From: Clavaria fumosa
Lineage: Eukaryota; Basidiomycota; Agaricomycetes; Agaricales; Clavariaceae
Reading direction: 5' to 3'
DNA length: 64,000 bases
Assembly: GCA_951802425.1 (NCBI GenBank)
Contig: OX637802.1
Coordinates: 248,001-312,000 of the forward strand
Shown: positions 21,211-31,539 of the stretch, piece after piece
Position numbering within the stretch: the stretch's first letter is position 1
Layout of the letters: the number at the start of each line of letters is the position of its first letter
Program-made: the position numbers and the translations under genes
Notes under the pieces: model-generated
What the model saw: the letters and a program-made list of their open reading frames with translations, nothing else
Database searches by the model: none
Told to the model about the DNA's origin: nothing

Positions 21211-23209
21211 ATGGTTATCACGACTTGCAGCTCTGCGGCTCCTCGCGACTCCATCCCTCAGGGCCCACCCCTTCAGGACTCCGACTCCAGCAACCTTCCA
21301 GCTCTACCTGGAGCGGATCCGGCGATTGCGGGAGGAGGAATGCAAGTGCCGCCACTAAGAATCCACGTCCGCCATCTGCCTGGGGCCACCCCGGCCATTC
21401 CTTCCGCCCCTGGCAGGGCATCGCAAGGGCGCTCAAGAGCGGCCTCGGGTTCTCCCCCACCTCCGGCCAGTAGGGATCCTGGAGGAAAGAGGGCTCGACG
21501 CAACCCCCCAGCCCCAGAAGCGCCCGCGACCCCGGGGAGAGCCCCGTCCGCTGCTGACCGAGGATCCAGCTCCCTCGCATCAGCTCCCTCCCTTTCTCAT
21601 GCAGCTGCACCCCAGTCTTCTCCTCCTCGCCGGCGCCCCGTGAGTCCGACCGCCCGGGCTCCCGATCGTGCACCACCTTCGCCAACTCGCCCAGGTGCGG
21701 GCGAGGATGCCCCGGCACTTCCAACCACAAATGCGGGCGGCTCTGGGCCTCCACCCTCGGCGCTCCCAGGACCGGCGCACGCACCCCCTCCATCGAGTGG
21801 AACGGCAGGCTCCGGGGCGGCGGGGGATCCGGCTCCCACACTCGACCAGGTGCTCGGGCACCCTGTATTCGCTGAAGCAATGAAGCTTGCAATCCAGCAT
21901 CTCGGGTACACGCATTCACACTCTGGGCCAGCAGGGCCCCTCCTGGGACCTGGCCCGGGTGCGCCTCCCGGCCCGCAGGCCTTACGACTTGCCGCAGCAG
22001 ATCCTCCTCCTGGCCCGCAGGCCGCAGCCCCACGCTTGGATGCTGCTATCCACTCTGCGGTTTCGCGCCCTACCGCTGCTGCGGTCGCTCATTTCCCACG
22101 CCTGGGTGAGTGATATTCCGCCCTTGAATGCTGGCCGCAGCTCAGTTCGTTCCAGATGCACCCCCCCATCTTGCGGCAGCGGGTGGGGGCCCTCTGCCTT
22201 CTACCGCCGCTGTGGTCACTCATCTCCCACACTTGGGTGAGTGATATTCCGCCCTCGAATGCTGGCCGCAGCTCAGATCACTACAGATGCGCCCTCTCAC
22301 CTTGCGGCAGCAGGTGGGGGCCCTCCGCCTGCTCCCCCAGTGGCAGGGATGGGGCCGCTACCAGTGCCCCGCCATGTCCTCCCAGCTGGGATCGGCGGTG
22401 TCCAGCTCGACGCTCACGCAGTCGCGGACCACCCAGGGATTGTCGGGATTCTTGAAGAAGGGTGGGTGTCGCATATCCCCCTCTCGGCCCTCACGAATGA
22501 AGCATGTCGGGCTGCTCTCTTCGTTGACTACTCCGGAGCCGGCGCTCTCGCAAAGAGGCCCCAGCTGGCTTCGGATTCGGCCGCTGAACCGGGCATGTCG
22601 CTGGGGGACTGGGTGGAGTCCTGGCCCCGTTTCTGTGGCTATGTTGCCAGGCACCTTGCATCCCCTGATCGCGTGGCAATCTCCGAGGCGTTTCATGCCC
22701 ACTTCGCTGGCATCCAAGCCCGAGTTGACTTTAAACCAAAGTTTGTCCTGTATTTAGAGTATGACATCCATATTCGCACCCTGTGGGTGTCTCGGCCAGG
22801 AACTTTCTCCCCAGCAACCTTCCATGACAGCGTCTGGGCCCATATTGTTGATCGTGCAAGGGACCGTGCCGTGTCTGATGCAATCAGGGAAGCGAGATTC
22901 TCCCTGAACAGCCAGTCCTCTGCCCCGGCGGGATTGGGCTCCTTTCGTGGACGTGGCTCAGGCCCCCGCCCCGGCCACCGTCCCGGTGTCTGCTACGTGT
23001 GTGGTGGTGACCATCCAGGGAGGGTCTGTCAGAGCAGCTCGAACGGTTTCCTCTCGAAGACCCCGGCTGGTTGGAAGGGGCCAAATGGCCAATCCATCTG
23101 CTTTCGTTTCAATGGCACCAGCGGGGGATGCAGCTCCACCTCCTGCGGCTTCTCCCACGTCTGTTCTAGGTGCGGGGCCTCCGGGCATAGCGCCCAAAAC
23201 CACCCCTAG
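21211..23209 (+). CDS. Ngaro-like gag protein with zinc fingers (probably spliced)
   Basis: The proposed exons are 21211-22105, 22141-22236 and 22272-23209. Two 35-bp GT..AG introns, each phase 1, carry near-identical sequence and otherwise place TGA stops in frame. The first part is Pro/Ala/Ser-rich. The middle (LGDWVESWPRFCGYVARHLAS... KPKFVLYLEYDIHIRTLWV) is the conserved gag core of these elements. The carboxy end has a CCHC-like finger CYVCGGDHPGRVC, a CCCH-like cluster CFRFNGTSGGC..CGFSH, and CSRCGASGHSAQNH. The protein would bind element RNA. The alternative is that the upstream ORF (to 22113) and the downstream ORF (from 22241) are separate proteins. Confidence 0.7.
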
Positions 23210-24845
23210 TGCAGGACTTTATCCTATCGTGACTCCGCTCCTCTGGAAGGAGTGGGAGTCCGCGCTGCGAGAGGCCGGCCTCCTGGAACAATTCTCTGAT
23301 GTCCCCCTTGGGATTCAATATGGCTTTCGTCTCGGTGTCTCTTCCGTCATTAAGGAGATTTTCTCTCCCCCAAACCATAAATCAGCATTAGAAAATGAAG
23401 CTTTTGTTACCGCACAAATAGAGAAAGAGGTGTCCCTTGGACGCTATTCATCCCCCCTCCCGCCCACATTATTCCTTGCAACGTATGGACTATATAGAAC
23501 TTCTCCCCTCGGGGTCGTCTCGACCACGAAGCTCCGCTTGATCCAGGATCATTCTTTTCCATGCTTGTCTCAATCAATGAACTCTATAAATTCTGTAATA
23601 GATGCCGCCCAATTTCAGTGCGACTGGGGGTCGTTCGTCGACTGCTTCACTGCTGTTCAGGATGCGCCCCCCGGAACCCAAGTCGCCGTCTTCGACGTCG
23701 ACTCCGCCCATCGCTGCATGCCCGTTTGGCCAAAGGATCGTCTGCATGTCTGTGTGGCCTGGCAGGGCATGGTCTATATGGACCATTGCTGCTGTTTTGG
23801 TTGCACAAGCTCTAGCGGAATCTTTGGCCGTTGTGCGGACGCAGCGAAGGCGATCTTCCTCTCGCACGGTGTCCACCACATCCTCAAATGGGCGGACGAC
23901 TTCACCTTTTGGCGATATCCCGTGCCTGCTGCGCCTTCCGCACCATGGTCTTACTCCTTCGATGAATCTCTTATCTGGGCCACAGCAGCCGATCTGGGGT
24001 GGCCATGGTCCCCTTCCAAATGCTCTCCTTTCGCATCCCGCTTCCGGTACATCGGCTTCGACTGGGACCTCGTAAACAAGTCCGTGTCGATCCCAGACTC
24101 CAAAAAGGCCAAGTTTCTGGCTAAGCTGGAACTGTGGAAGCACGGCCACTCAGTCGACCTACGGTCATGTCTGTCCCTCATTGGGTCTTTGAACCATTGC
24201 TCAGTAGTTGTGCCTCTGAGCCGGGCTCACCTCCCCTCATTCTATGCCTTTGCAGCTCGCTTCGCAGCCTCAAAATCTGAGTTCGTGCGCCTTTTCCCTT
24301 CCCGGAGCGTATTGGATGACGTTCACTGGTGGAAGGTCCGGCTCTCATCAACATGGTGCGGCGTTCACATCAAAGCGCACCGCCCGGAGCACCCTGACCC
24401 TTTTGCCGTCGACGCCTCGACGGACTGGGGGATTGGCCTAGTCTACAGGGATAGATGGCTCGCCTGGCCTCTCAAAGACGGCTGGAGGATGGACGGCCGC
24501 GATATCGGATGGGCAGAGATGGTGGCACTAGAGCTAGCAGTGCTCTCGGCCATTCATCTAGGGATCAACAGATCGACACTGGTGGTGCTCTCAGACAATC
24601 AGGGCGTCGTACGCGCCTTCACCGCAGGTCGCTCCCGTGGACCGGCCCAAAACGCCGTGTTACGCCGCATCCTGCTCCTGCTCTATGAGCACGAGCTGTG
24701 GCTCCGAATGGTTTGGATCCCATCGGCGCAGAACCCGGCTGACGGCCCATCCCGGGGCCATTTCCCAACCATGGGCCGCATCCAGTTCCCGCCAAAAGTG
24801 CCCAGTTGTCTGCGCAGCTTCGTGGGACACGCCGTCCATGTCTGA
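22947..24845 (+). CDS. Ngaro-like reverse transcriptase/RNase H
   Basis: The open frame of 632 codons overlaps the gag end by about 263 nt in another frame; the true start is unknown. RT blocks are visible: TTKLRLIQDHSFP, AVFDVDSAHRCMPV (first Asp), FGCTSSSGIFGRCADA, and the catalytic WADDF box at about 23890. RNase H follows with FAVDASTDWGIGLV, ELAVLSAI, LSDNQGVVRAF and NPADGPSRG, the DEDD-type layout used by DIRS and Ngaro elements. It would copy element RNA into a circular DNA intermediate. No internal stop is present, so the enzyme could be functional. Confidence 0.88.
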   Translation: MDVAQAPAPATVPVSATCVVVTIQGGSVRAARTVSSRRPRLVGRGQMANPSAFVSMAPAGDAAPPPAASPTSVLGAGPPGIAPKTTPSAGLYPIVTPLLWKEWESALREAGLLEQFSDVPLGIQYGFRLGVSSVIKEIFSPPNHKSALENEAFVTAQIEKEVSLGRYSSPLPPTLFLATYGLYRTSPLGVVSTTKLRLIQDHSFPCLSQSMNSINSVIDAAQFQCDWGSFVDCFTAVQDAPPGTQVAVFDVDSAHRCMPVWPKDRLHVCVAWQGMVYMDHCCCFGCTSSSGIFGRCADAAKAIFLSHGVHHILKWADDFTFWRYPVPAAPSAPWSYSFDESLIWATAADLGWPWSPSKCSPFASRFRYIGFDWDLVNKSVSIPDSKKAKFLAKLELWKHGHSVDLRSCLSLIGSLNHCSVVVPLSRAHLPSFYAFAARFAASKSEFVRLFPSRSVLDDVHWWKVRLSSTWCGVHIKAHRPEHPDPFAVDASTDWGIGLVYRDRWLAWPLKDGWRMDGRDIGWAEMVALELAVLSAIHLGINRSTLVVLSDNQGVVRAFTAGRSRGPAQNAVLRRILLLLYEHELWLRMVWIPSAQNPADGPSRGHFPTMGRIQFPPKVPSCLRSFVGHAVHV

Positions 24846-25124
24846 TGTCGTGCTTTGTCTGGCGCAGTTTATTTTGTGTGCTCTACTACTTCAGGCCTGC
24901 AGGCTGCGTTCCGTACCCTAGTCGCTCCACTGTATCCTAATTAAAGGTTACAATTCTCACTTTGATTGAACCCCCTTCCTTCGTCTCGCTGCCTGTCGGG
25001 CCACGTCACGAGTAGGCTGTCGGGTCATTTCGCGTTATGGGCTGTCAACCGAGTGTGGCCTGTCAGCCGAGTGTCTTAACCGCAACGTTGCCCGCCAACT
25101 GACCAAGTGACCTACACCGCTGCC

Positions 25125-26252
25125 ATGTCGATCCCTCTCTCTGTCTCTGAATCCATTATCGCGACCGCCCTCGCCGCTATATTGGTGGGTTAGGTCCAAG
25201 CCCAGTTTTCTGCGCTATCTGCCCCTCCTGGGGAGTCTTCGGCGGCGGCCTCGACACATTCCGAAGTATCTCGCTTGCACGAAGAAGGAAGCCGGGTATC
25301 CTCAACAGTTGCTGCCTCCTGGGCCTCGTCAACACATCGGAACTACAACCGCGGGATAGCGTCGTACCTCATATGGTGTGACTTAAACAACATATCACGC
25401 GAGGAGCGTCTGCCCGCATCGGAGGATTTGCTGTGCGAGTTCGGAGCCTCCTTCGCTGGACGCTACTCGGGGTCCGCAGCCCGCAATGTGATAGCAGGCG
25501 TGCGCGCTCTGCACATCTTCGCGAACATCCCATGGGCAGGCGCGGTTCGCCTCCAACAGGTGCTGAGAGGCGTGGAAAACCTCCGCCCGCCTAGTTCGAT
25601 TGCGGCCACGCGGCCCCCCGTGACTGTCAGGCATCTTCACATGCTAAAATCCGCTTGCAACGCGAATTCTCCACTGGCGGCCGTCTGCCTGGCAGCAGCA
25701 ACGACAGCTTTCTGGTGTCAAAACCGTCTCGGCGAACTTCTTCCCAACTCGCAAATCCAGCACAACCCTCTGAAGTTCCCTTCCCGCTCGGACTTGGGCG
25801 GCGTTGCTATGCCAAGAGGGTCGCGCACCCTGCGCCTGCCATGGACGAAAACGACGGGAGCCCACGGCGCGTCCGTCGTCCTGTGTTTCCAGACTGGGGG
25901 CAGCGATCCTGTTGCGGCGATGCAGGCCCACCTTACAGTCAACGATGCGGCACTGCAGTCCGCACTTTTCTCCTACCACGGACCCAACAAGTGGTTAATT
26001 CTAACCAAAAAGAAATTTCTGCAGTGGTGCAATGGTATCTGGGCTGCTAACGGTGATTCTCACATTTTCTCTGGCCACAGCTTCCGCATTGGCAGAACGA
26101 CGGAGTTGTTGCTGCGCGGCATCCCGCCTGACATCGTGAAAACCCTCGGCCGCTGGGAATCCGACTCCTTCCTGACTTATTGGCGTTCCACGGACGCGCT
26201 GGCCCACCTCCACCTCGAAGGATCGGACAGGAGGGATTCCCTCGCCGCCTAG
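25125..26252 (+). CDS. Tyrosine recombinase of the Ngaro-like element
   Basis: From ATG 25125 the frame has a single TAG at 25191-25193. From 25194 on it is open for about 350 codons. Catalytic elements are visible: the first Arg in WCQNRLGELLP, box II GHSFRIGRTTELLL (H-x-x-R), and the nucleophilic Tyr in GRWESDSFLTYWR. The core-binding part is ASWASSTHRNYNRGIASYLIWC. The enzyme integrates the circular cDNA by recombination instead of a DDE integrase, so no target duplication is expected. Translation might begin downstream of the TAG, or the TAG may be a single decay event. Confidence 0.85.
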
Positions 26253-26472
26253 CGTCCCTCCGGGTTGGGGGTTGCCGTTCTCCGCTCCAGCACGCCATCG
26301 CCCGTCGGCTCGCATCCGGGTAGTCCTGTCACTCCCCTGGCACACCCAGCTAGGGCTCGGACAGCATCGCCTGACCCAGGCTCACCCGTATTTAGACACT
26401 AGCTTATCAATATAGAACCCTCTCATAAGTCCTCATCCTGGCCTGAGTGCAGTGCCAAGACAACTACTGCTC

Positions 26473-26933
26473 TCTCATTTCGTGCCTTGGTAATGTAATT
26501 TAGGTGAATAACATGAAGTAAATACTGATTGAGTCAGAGATTTGGGTGAGAGAGGGTTGGGCTGTCACTTCAACCCCTAACTGTTGTGCCATGGCAGGGG
26601 AGCCACTGCAGACTCAATCTACAGGGAGAGGAGGGTAGGTATAAAAAATTTACTGATGGGGGTGTGAGGTGCCCTAAGTGAGGTGTGGGAAGATGGATGG
26701 ATAAGGGAAAGGAGCGCCAGATTGGTCGGAGTTGGAAATACAGCTTTGTTCAAGATGTTGGTCTCATGCTCGTCCCTTGTTGAGACCATGCATCTCATTT
26801 CGTGCCTTGGTAATGTAATTTAGGTGAATAACATGAAGTAAATACTGATTAAGTCAAAGATTTGGGTGAGAGGGGGGTTGGGCTGTCGCTTCAACCCCTA
26901 ACTGTTGTGCCATGGCAGGGGAGCCACCTGCAG
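26473..26933. repeat. Pair of about 140-bp direct repeats next to the second recombinase gene
   Basis: Copies at 26473-26610 and 26793-26933 share TCTCATTTCGTGCCTTGG through GGCAGGGGAGCCAC with few changes. The 182-bp spacer holds a hairpin (TGGTCTCA...TGAGACCA, 26759-26788). The inner copy overlaps the end of the minus-strand recombinase frame. The arrangement resembles the B1-A2-B2 3' end of Ngaro elements. Confidence 0.75.
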
Positions 26934-27377
26934 CAAGCAAAGCTGTGACCCTGGAACAGTGCCCAACTGACTGATCATTATTGATAAGTTCAGCATGGAA
27001 AGCTGCAATTTGGCCAGCATCTCTCCAGTAGTGCAAGAAGCTGTCAGATGCCCACTGCCCCATGACTCAGACAACATCAGGAGGAACCCCCCATAGCAGT
27101 AGCTCCATAGTGCCACTGATGCAGAAGCAATGACCAGTGAAGTGTCCAAACCCCAGTAGACTCAAGATTTCTTGCACCTGTTAAGGAAAGACACCTTGGA
27201 CAGGATACCCACTTCCCCAGAGGTCGAGTGGTAGCATGCGAGTGGAAGGTCAGGGTGGTGAGAGAGCTCATTAATGGCAAGGTGGTTTTCCAAGGCAGTG
27301 ATGGGGTCAGCAGTGCCAAATTGCCAGCAGATAGCAATGTCTTCACCTTTGGATTTTGCAGTCTTTGTCCATGGGAG
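26934..27377 (-). pseudogene. Second tyrosine recombinase, carboxy-terminal half
   Basis: Minus-strand translation gives LPWTKTAKSKGEDIAICWQFGTADPITALENHLAIN, GHCFCISGTMELLLWGVPPDVV, then GQWASDSFLHYWRDAGQIAAFH. This is homologous to the recombinase at 25.1-26.25 kb. The box II Arg is replaced by Cys (codon 27123-27121), while the nucleophilic Tyr in LHYWR is kept. There are stops and a frame change near 27180. It is separated from its amino-terminal half by the solo LTR. Confidence 0.82.
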
Positions 27378-28751
27378 TGTTAGGGCTTGTCCTGTCTTGT
27401 AAATAGCACCAAAGCTCAATTTGTTGGTGACCAGTCCTGTAAACTCACTAAGACCAATCAACTGTTGAGTATAATCAAGAATACTTGGTCCCAGAAGGTT
27501 GCGAAGATGTCTGACAACATGTATAGATGAGAAAAGACAAGTAGGGAGAGGGAAGACGTCACTGAGAAGGTCACAAAGTTGACAGATGAAATGTAGGAAG
27601 GGAAAGAGATGAGTTGAGAGAGGGAGGACATTGCTGAGAAGGTCATGAAGTTGACAGACAAAGCATAGAAGGAGAAATAGATGAGTTAAAGAGAAAAGGA
27701 TGTTGCTGAGAAGGTCACAAGTGGTCACAACAGTGTTGAGAAGTAGGTTGGTGAAGGCAATGACTTTGCCAACCAATGGGGGAACCTGTGGGGTTCAAGG
27801 AATCAGTACCAAGATGAATAAAAGAAGATACTTAAGCATGTGAGTTTATATGAGTGCAGAGGACAAGTTTAGAAAGAAGTAGAGTAGTCTTGGTGTTGTT
27901 GAGGTCACCAAGTGAGACAAGACCTATCAATTGCAGTGGTTTCAAGCTCAAAGGGCATAATAGCCTCAAGCTTAAACCAATGTGCATCAATATCAAGTCT
28001 ACAGTACCATATGTACATGCAAGGCTTATATACATGTGTACTGAGCTTGTAACTATTTAGGAAAAGTACAGAGGTCACCAGGCAACAAGACTATAGTAGT
28101 ACGGGGTATAACTAGTTGTAAAGTGACCATGCACATGTTCTACTAAGGTTGTGAGGGGTTAGGGAAACATAGGTAAGGTTGTGAGCATGACTGGTCATGC
28201 CTAGTTAAATAATCATATATCTATGGGGGGATCCTCAGATCATAGATAATGTAGTTATAGGATACTGTAGGCAAAGAAGGGAGCATATTTGAAAGGTGTA
28301 TGCAGCTGACCATTGGTGGCATGTTTGGGTGTTAAGGTCACTGCATCATGAGGTGAGTCATGTGGGTGACATTAGTGGTGCAGGTGACCTTGGGCAAGGG
28401 GTCACATGAGTAATGTGAGTAATGCTGGTAGCACCAGTAATGTAGTAGTGCTGGTGGTGCCATGTGATGAGTCACATGCCAATGAAGAGATTGCATGACT
28501 GCATGTCACATGTCAATATGAAGGGTTCAGATGGGGGATACACATAAGGTGAGCTTGTGTGAGGTTGCACGAGTATAGTGTAGTGGTTGTGAGTGTTGTG
28601 TGAAGGCGAGGGAAGCCAGGGAGGCTTCCAGAAGAGAGTGGCGGGTTTCAGAAGTACACAGGGGGGTTCGCGAGGTTATGGAGAGGTGTTGGGAGGTCCA
28701 TAGGTGCTGGTAGGGTCGATTTGGGTAAGGAAAAATGGGTGGGTCCTGATA
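27378..28751 (-). mobile_element. Solo LTR (1374 bp) inserted in the second recombinase gene
   Basis: In element sense it begins TATCAGGACCCACCC (TG mutated to TA) and ends GACAAGCCCTAACA. It is flanked by a perfect 5-bp target duplication, GGGAG at 27373-27377 and 28752-28756. It matches the copy at 2188-3578 along its length, including the TATA-like ATGTATATAAGCC and the pyrimidine-rich tandem units. The internal region has been lost. Confidence 0.92.
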
Positions 28752-28756
28752 GGGAG

Positions 28757-29323
28757 GTGAAGGAACCGAGAACCAAGGTGGGAGGCAGATGCAGATAGGT
28801 TGTGAACAGTTGGGATCAGAGGGGCAGGGAGGGCAGCATGCTTGGGGAGGAGTTCACCCAGGCAAGCCTGGCCCCAGAAAGCACAGGCAGCTATGGCCAA
28901 AGTCGTGACATCCATGCCATCTGTCAGGCTCAGGTGTAGGCGAAGAGCAACAATGTGAATTTCGCATAGTGCGTGCCTACGGGGTGGGCAGATAGGCCTC
29001 AGTGCGAGATTTCCAATGCCATGTAGCATGTAGTCCAGTCTTGTACTTCCACAGTATGCCAGGTTGTTGAGAATGTGCCATACCCAGATTCCTGCAAGGT
29101 CATTGCGAACGGCTGCACTTGACTGGAGACCCAGCGATGAGGCGGCAGAGGTGCATAAGATGGATTCGTTGATGGGTGGGGAGATGGGTATGGAAGACAC
29201 TTCACACCAGGAGAAGAAGCGGGAGATCCCTCTGTTATACCGATTCCGTGTGGACGGTGCCCAGGTGGCTGCGATTGCGGCAGTGACATTGCTAGAGTCG
29301 GATTGAGCCATTGTGCCAAACAT
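28757..29323 (-). pseudogene. Second tyrosine recombinase, amino-terminal half
   Basis: The frame MFGTMAQSDSSNVTAAIAAT, WAPSTRNRYNRGISRFFSWC, ... AFWGQACLGELLPKHA aligns with the core-binding part of the intact recombinase, but the first catalytic Arg is Cys here (GQACLGELL versus QNRLGELL). It ends at the solo LTR target duplication. No RT is recognisable upstream on the minus strand, so the parent element was truncated. Confidence 0.82.
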
Positions 29324-29715
29324 TGTGGTGAGGGTTAACCACAGAAATGGCAGAGTGCAGGAGTATCACACAGGGCATTTTGATTAGGGCTGATTTAGAC
29401 TGGCCAAAATTACAACTATATTGGGCTGATACAGACTGCAGAGGGATGTCCAAACTAATCTCAGAACCATAGAAAGGTCGATTCAACTGTATGGAAGAAG
29501 TGTCTGAAGTTCACAGTGGTGCTGGGAGGTTCACACAATGAGTTGAATGTTTGTATTCAGGTGAACAAGATACAAACTAACCTGGGAGGTTCATGTGATG
29601 AGTTGAATGTGAACCCTCCCCAGACTACAACATAATGATATATAAGGTGCAAGGGCAGGAGAAGCAACTACAAAGTATTGCAGGATCTGCAAAGGGGATC
29701 TGCACACAAAGGTTA
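29324..29715. other. Non-coding DNA, probable copia 3' end region
   Basis: It holds a roughly 30-bp direct repeat, GGGAGGTTCAYRYRATGAG (29523 and 29581), and a TATA-like TGATATATAAGG at about 29635. It may include the decayed copia 3' LTR, but no second LTR was found. Confidence 0.4.
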
Positions 29716-29859
29716 TCAGAGGGAATGACAAGAAGAAAAGTAAAGATGAAGGTGGGAGTCAAGGAAGCACAAGCTGTACCTGAGGCCCGGCGGGCCCTCT
29801 TTCTCGTCACTCCCACTCAGCAAGGCACTACTCCTCAACGACACCCAAGGCCTTGCGGA

Positions 29860-30654
29860 ATTTTTCGAATGCATCGCATGGGAGTGGCTTGGTGAGAATA
29901 TTGGCAAGCATGCAATGGGTTGGGCAAATTGGAGCTCAATCTCAGAAGACACAATGCACTCATGAATGAAGTGGTGTCGTATGTTGATGTGTTTGGCTTG
30001 AGAATGTGTGATAGGATGATGAGAGAGCGAAATACATCCTTGATTGTCTGCCTGGATGATTGTTGATGTCGTCTGAGGGGATCCCAAGTCAGAAAGTAAC
30101 ATCCAGAGCCAGATGGCCTCCTTGGTCATGGATGTGGATGCCATGTACTCAGCCTTGACAGTAGATAACATGACTGTGGGCTATTTTTTTGAAGACCAGG
30201 ATACTGCACCACCAGCAATGTCGAAGATGAATCCAGTGATAGAATGACAATCATCGAGGTCTTGAGCCCAATCCGAGTCCGTCCAACCGACAATGTCCGC
30301 ACTGTCATTTTTGCCACCAAGTATGAGACCATAGGTGATTGTCCCCTTGAGATAATGAAGGATACATTTAAGGGTGATGAGGTGGGGTTTTCTGGGATTA
30401 ACACCAAACTGTGTGCACACACCAGTTGCATACTGAATGTCCAGGCGGGTGTGCATGACATAGAGTATACCACCAAGGCACTCAAGGTAACAGAATCCCC
30501 CCAAAAAAATGTCATACAATTTTTGTTCTTCAGCATTGGATGGACAATGCATGGTGGTGAGTCTGTCCTTGACAATGGCTGGCATTGCAATAGGTGTGGA
30601 ATTTTCCATGTCATGCCATGTGAGTAGTGCCTGGAGGTAAGTGGTCTGGTCCAA
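29860..30654 (-). pseudogene. Copia RNase H
   Basis: Two overlapping frames cover LYDIFLGGFCYLECLGGILYVMHTRLDIQYATGV, HLITLKCILHYLKGT, VGWTDSDWAQDLDDCHSITGFIF, then a frame change near 30180 into VKAEYMASTSMTKEAIWL, IIQADNQGCISLSHHP and HINIRHHFIHE. This is the standard copia RNase H with D-E-D positions visible. The frameshift separates the domain. Confidence 0.82.
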
Positions 30655-30663
30655 TCAGATCAT

Positions 30664-31395
30664 TCACACAATGCGGTCATGACAGACCCAGACCCCCAGA
30701 ATGTGTTTCAGCTCTCCTAGATCAGTGATCAGAAACACTTTCCCTAGTTCTGATTTGAACCACATCACCCCTTGAATAAGCAGTGCAGCAACAGCCATAT
30801 CATCGACGTATATGAGCACTATCACCTCCACCTTTCTGCTCATACACTTCATATAAAGACATTCGTCAGCAGAGCTGCTGGTGAATGCAAGCTTCCTCAT
30901 CACCCTGTCTAGCTTCAACTTCCACTGTCTCCCTGCTTGTTTCAGGCTGTAGAGTGGTCTTTGTAGACACCAGAGGTGCCAGTCACCATTCTTCATGTGT
31001 ATGCTGTCAGGTGGTTCAACATATAGTTCCTCACCGAGATCTTCCTGTAGGTATGCACCAACGACATCAACTTGATGATCAACTTGATGAAGCTCCCAGT
31101 CCTTTCTGGCTGACAGTGCCATAAGGGTGCGAAGCATCGTGAGGCAGGTGACCGAGGAGAAGGTGTGCTCGAAGTCCTGCCCAGGAATTTGTGAGTAACC
31201 TTTTGCAACGATTCTTGCCTTGTATTTGACAACATTTCCATCACTGTCATGCTTCATCTGAAAAATGATGCAACTGCCAATAGGCTTACATCTGTCTGGC
31301 ATGCTTGGTACCCACTCAAAAGTCCCAGACAACCTCAACTGCTCCAACTCTGCCTCCACAGCTTTCTCCCACTGCTTCATGTGCACAGTCTGCAT
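30664..31395 (-). pseudogene. Copia reverse transcriptase
   Basis: It is open for 243 codons: WEKAVEAELEQLRLSGTFEW, KYKARIVAKGYSQIPGQDFEHTFSSVT, LHQVDHQVDVVGAYLQEDLGEELYVEPP, RPLYSLKQAGRQWKLKLD and the catalytic IYVDDMAV. A small in-frame duplication (QVDHQVD) lies near the first catalytic Asp, and GxFLxG has become GAYLQED. This is the RVT_2 family. Confidence 0.88.
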
Positions 31396-31539
31396 GGACT
31401 CTCAGTAAGTAAGTGGATCCCCCACAGTGACAACCAGAGCATACCAGGCTGATGTGGGAGGTTGATTGATTGCAGCGTCGTCCTCGTCCTCAGTGGCTGC
31501 GACACCGAACCTCGCTGGAGCCTTGCGTATGCGGGAGGG

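Larger units (their letters stand above)
21040..26450 (+). mobile_element. Ngaro/DIRS-type tyrosine-recombinase retrotransposon, largely intact
   Basis: Three coding regions lie in the order gag, RT/RNase H, tyrosine recombinase, with no DDE integrase, no aspartic protease motif and no methyltransferase. This matches the Ngaro lineage of DIRS-like elements. The DNA is GC-rich and CpG-rich compared with most of the window. A short tandem motif, AGTCGCTACACC, occurs about four times at 21145-21200, just before gag. Element ends and the split direct repeats typical of Ngaro were not found, so the boundaries are approximate. Confidence 0.8.

Noticed and set aside
21218..22033. 271-codon minus-strand frame opposite the Ngaro gag
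   Set aside because: Shadow of a GC-rich coding region; the plus-strand frame has the conserved gag core and zinc fingers.
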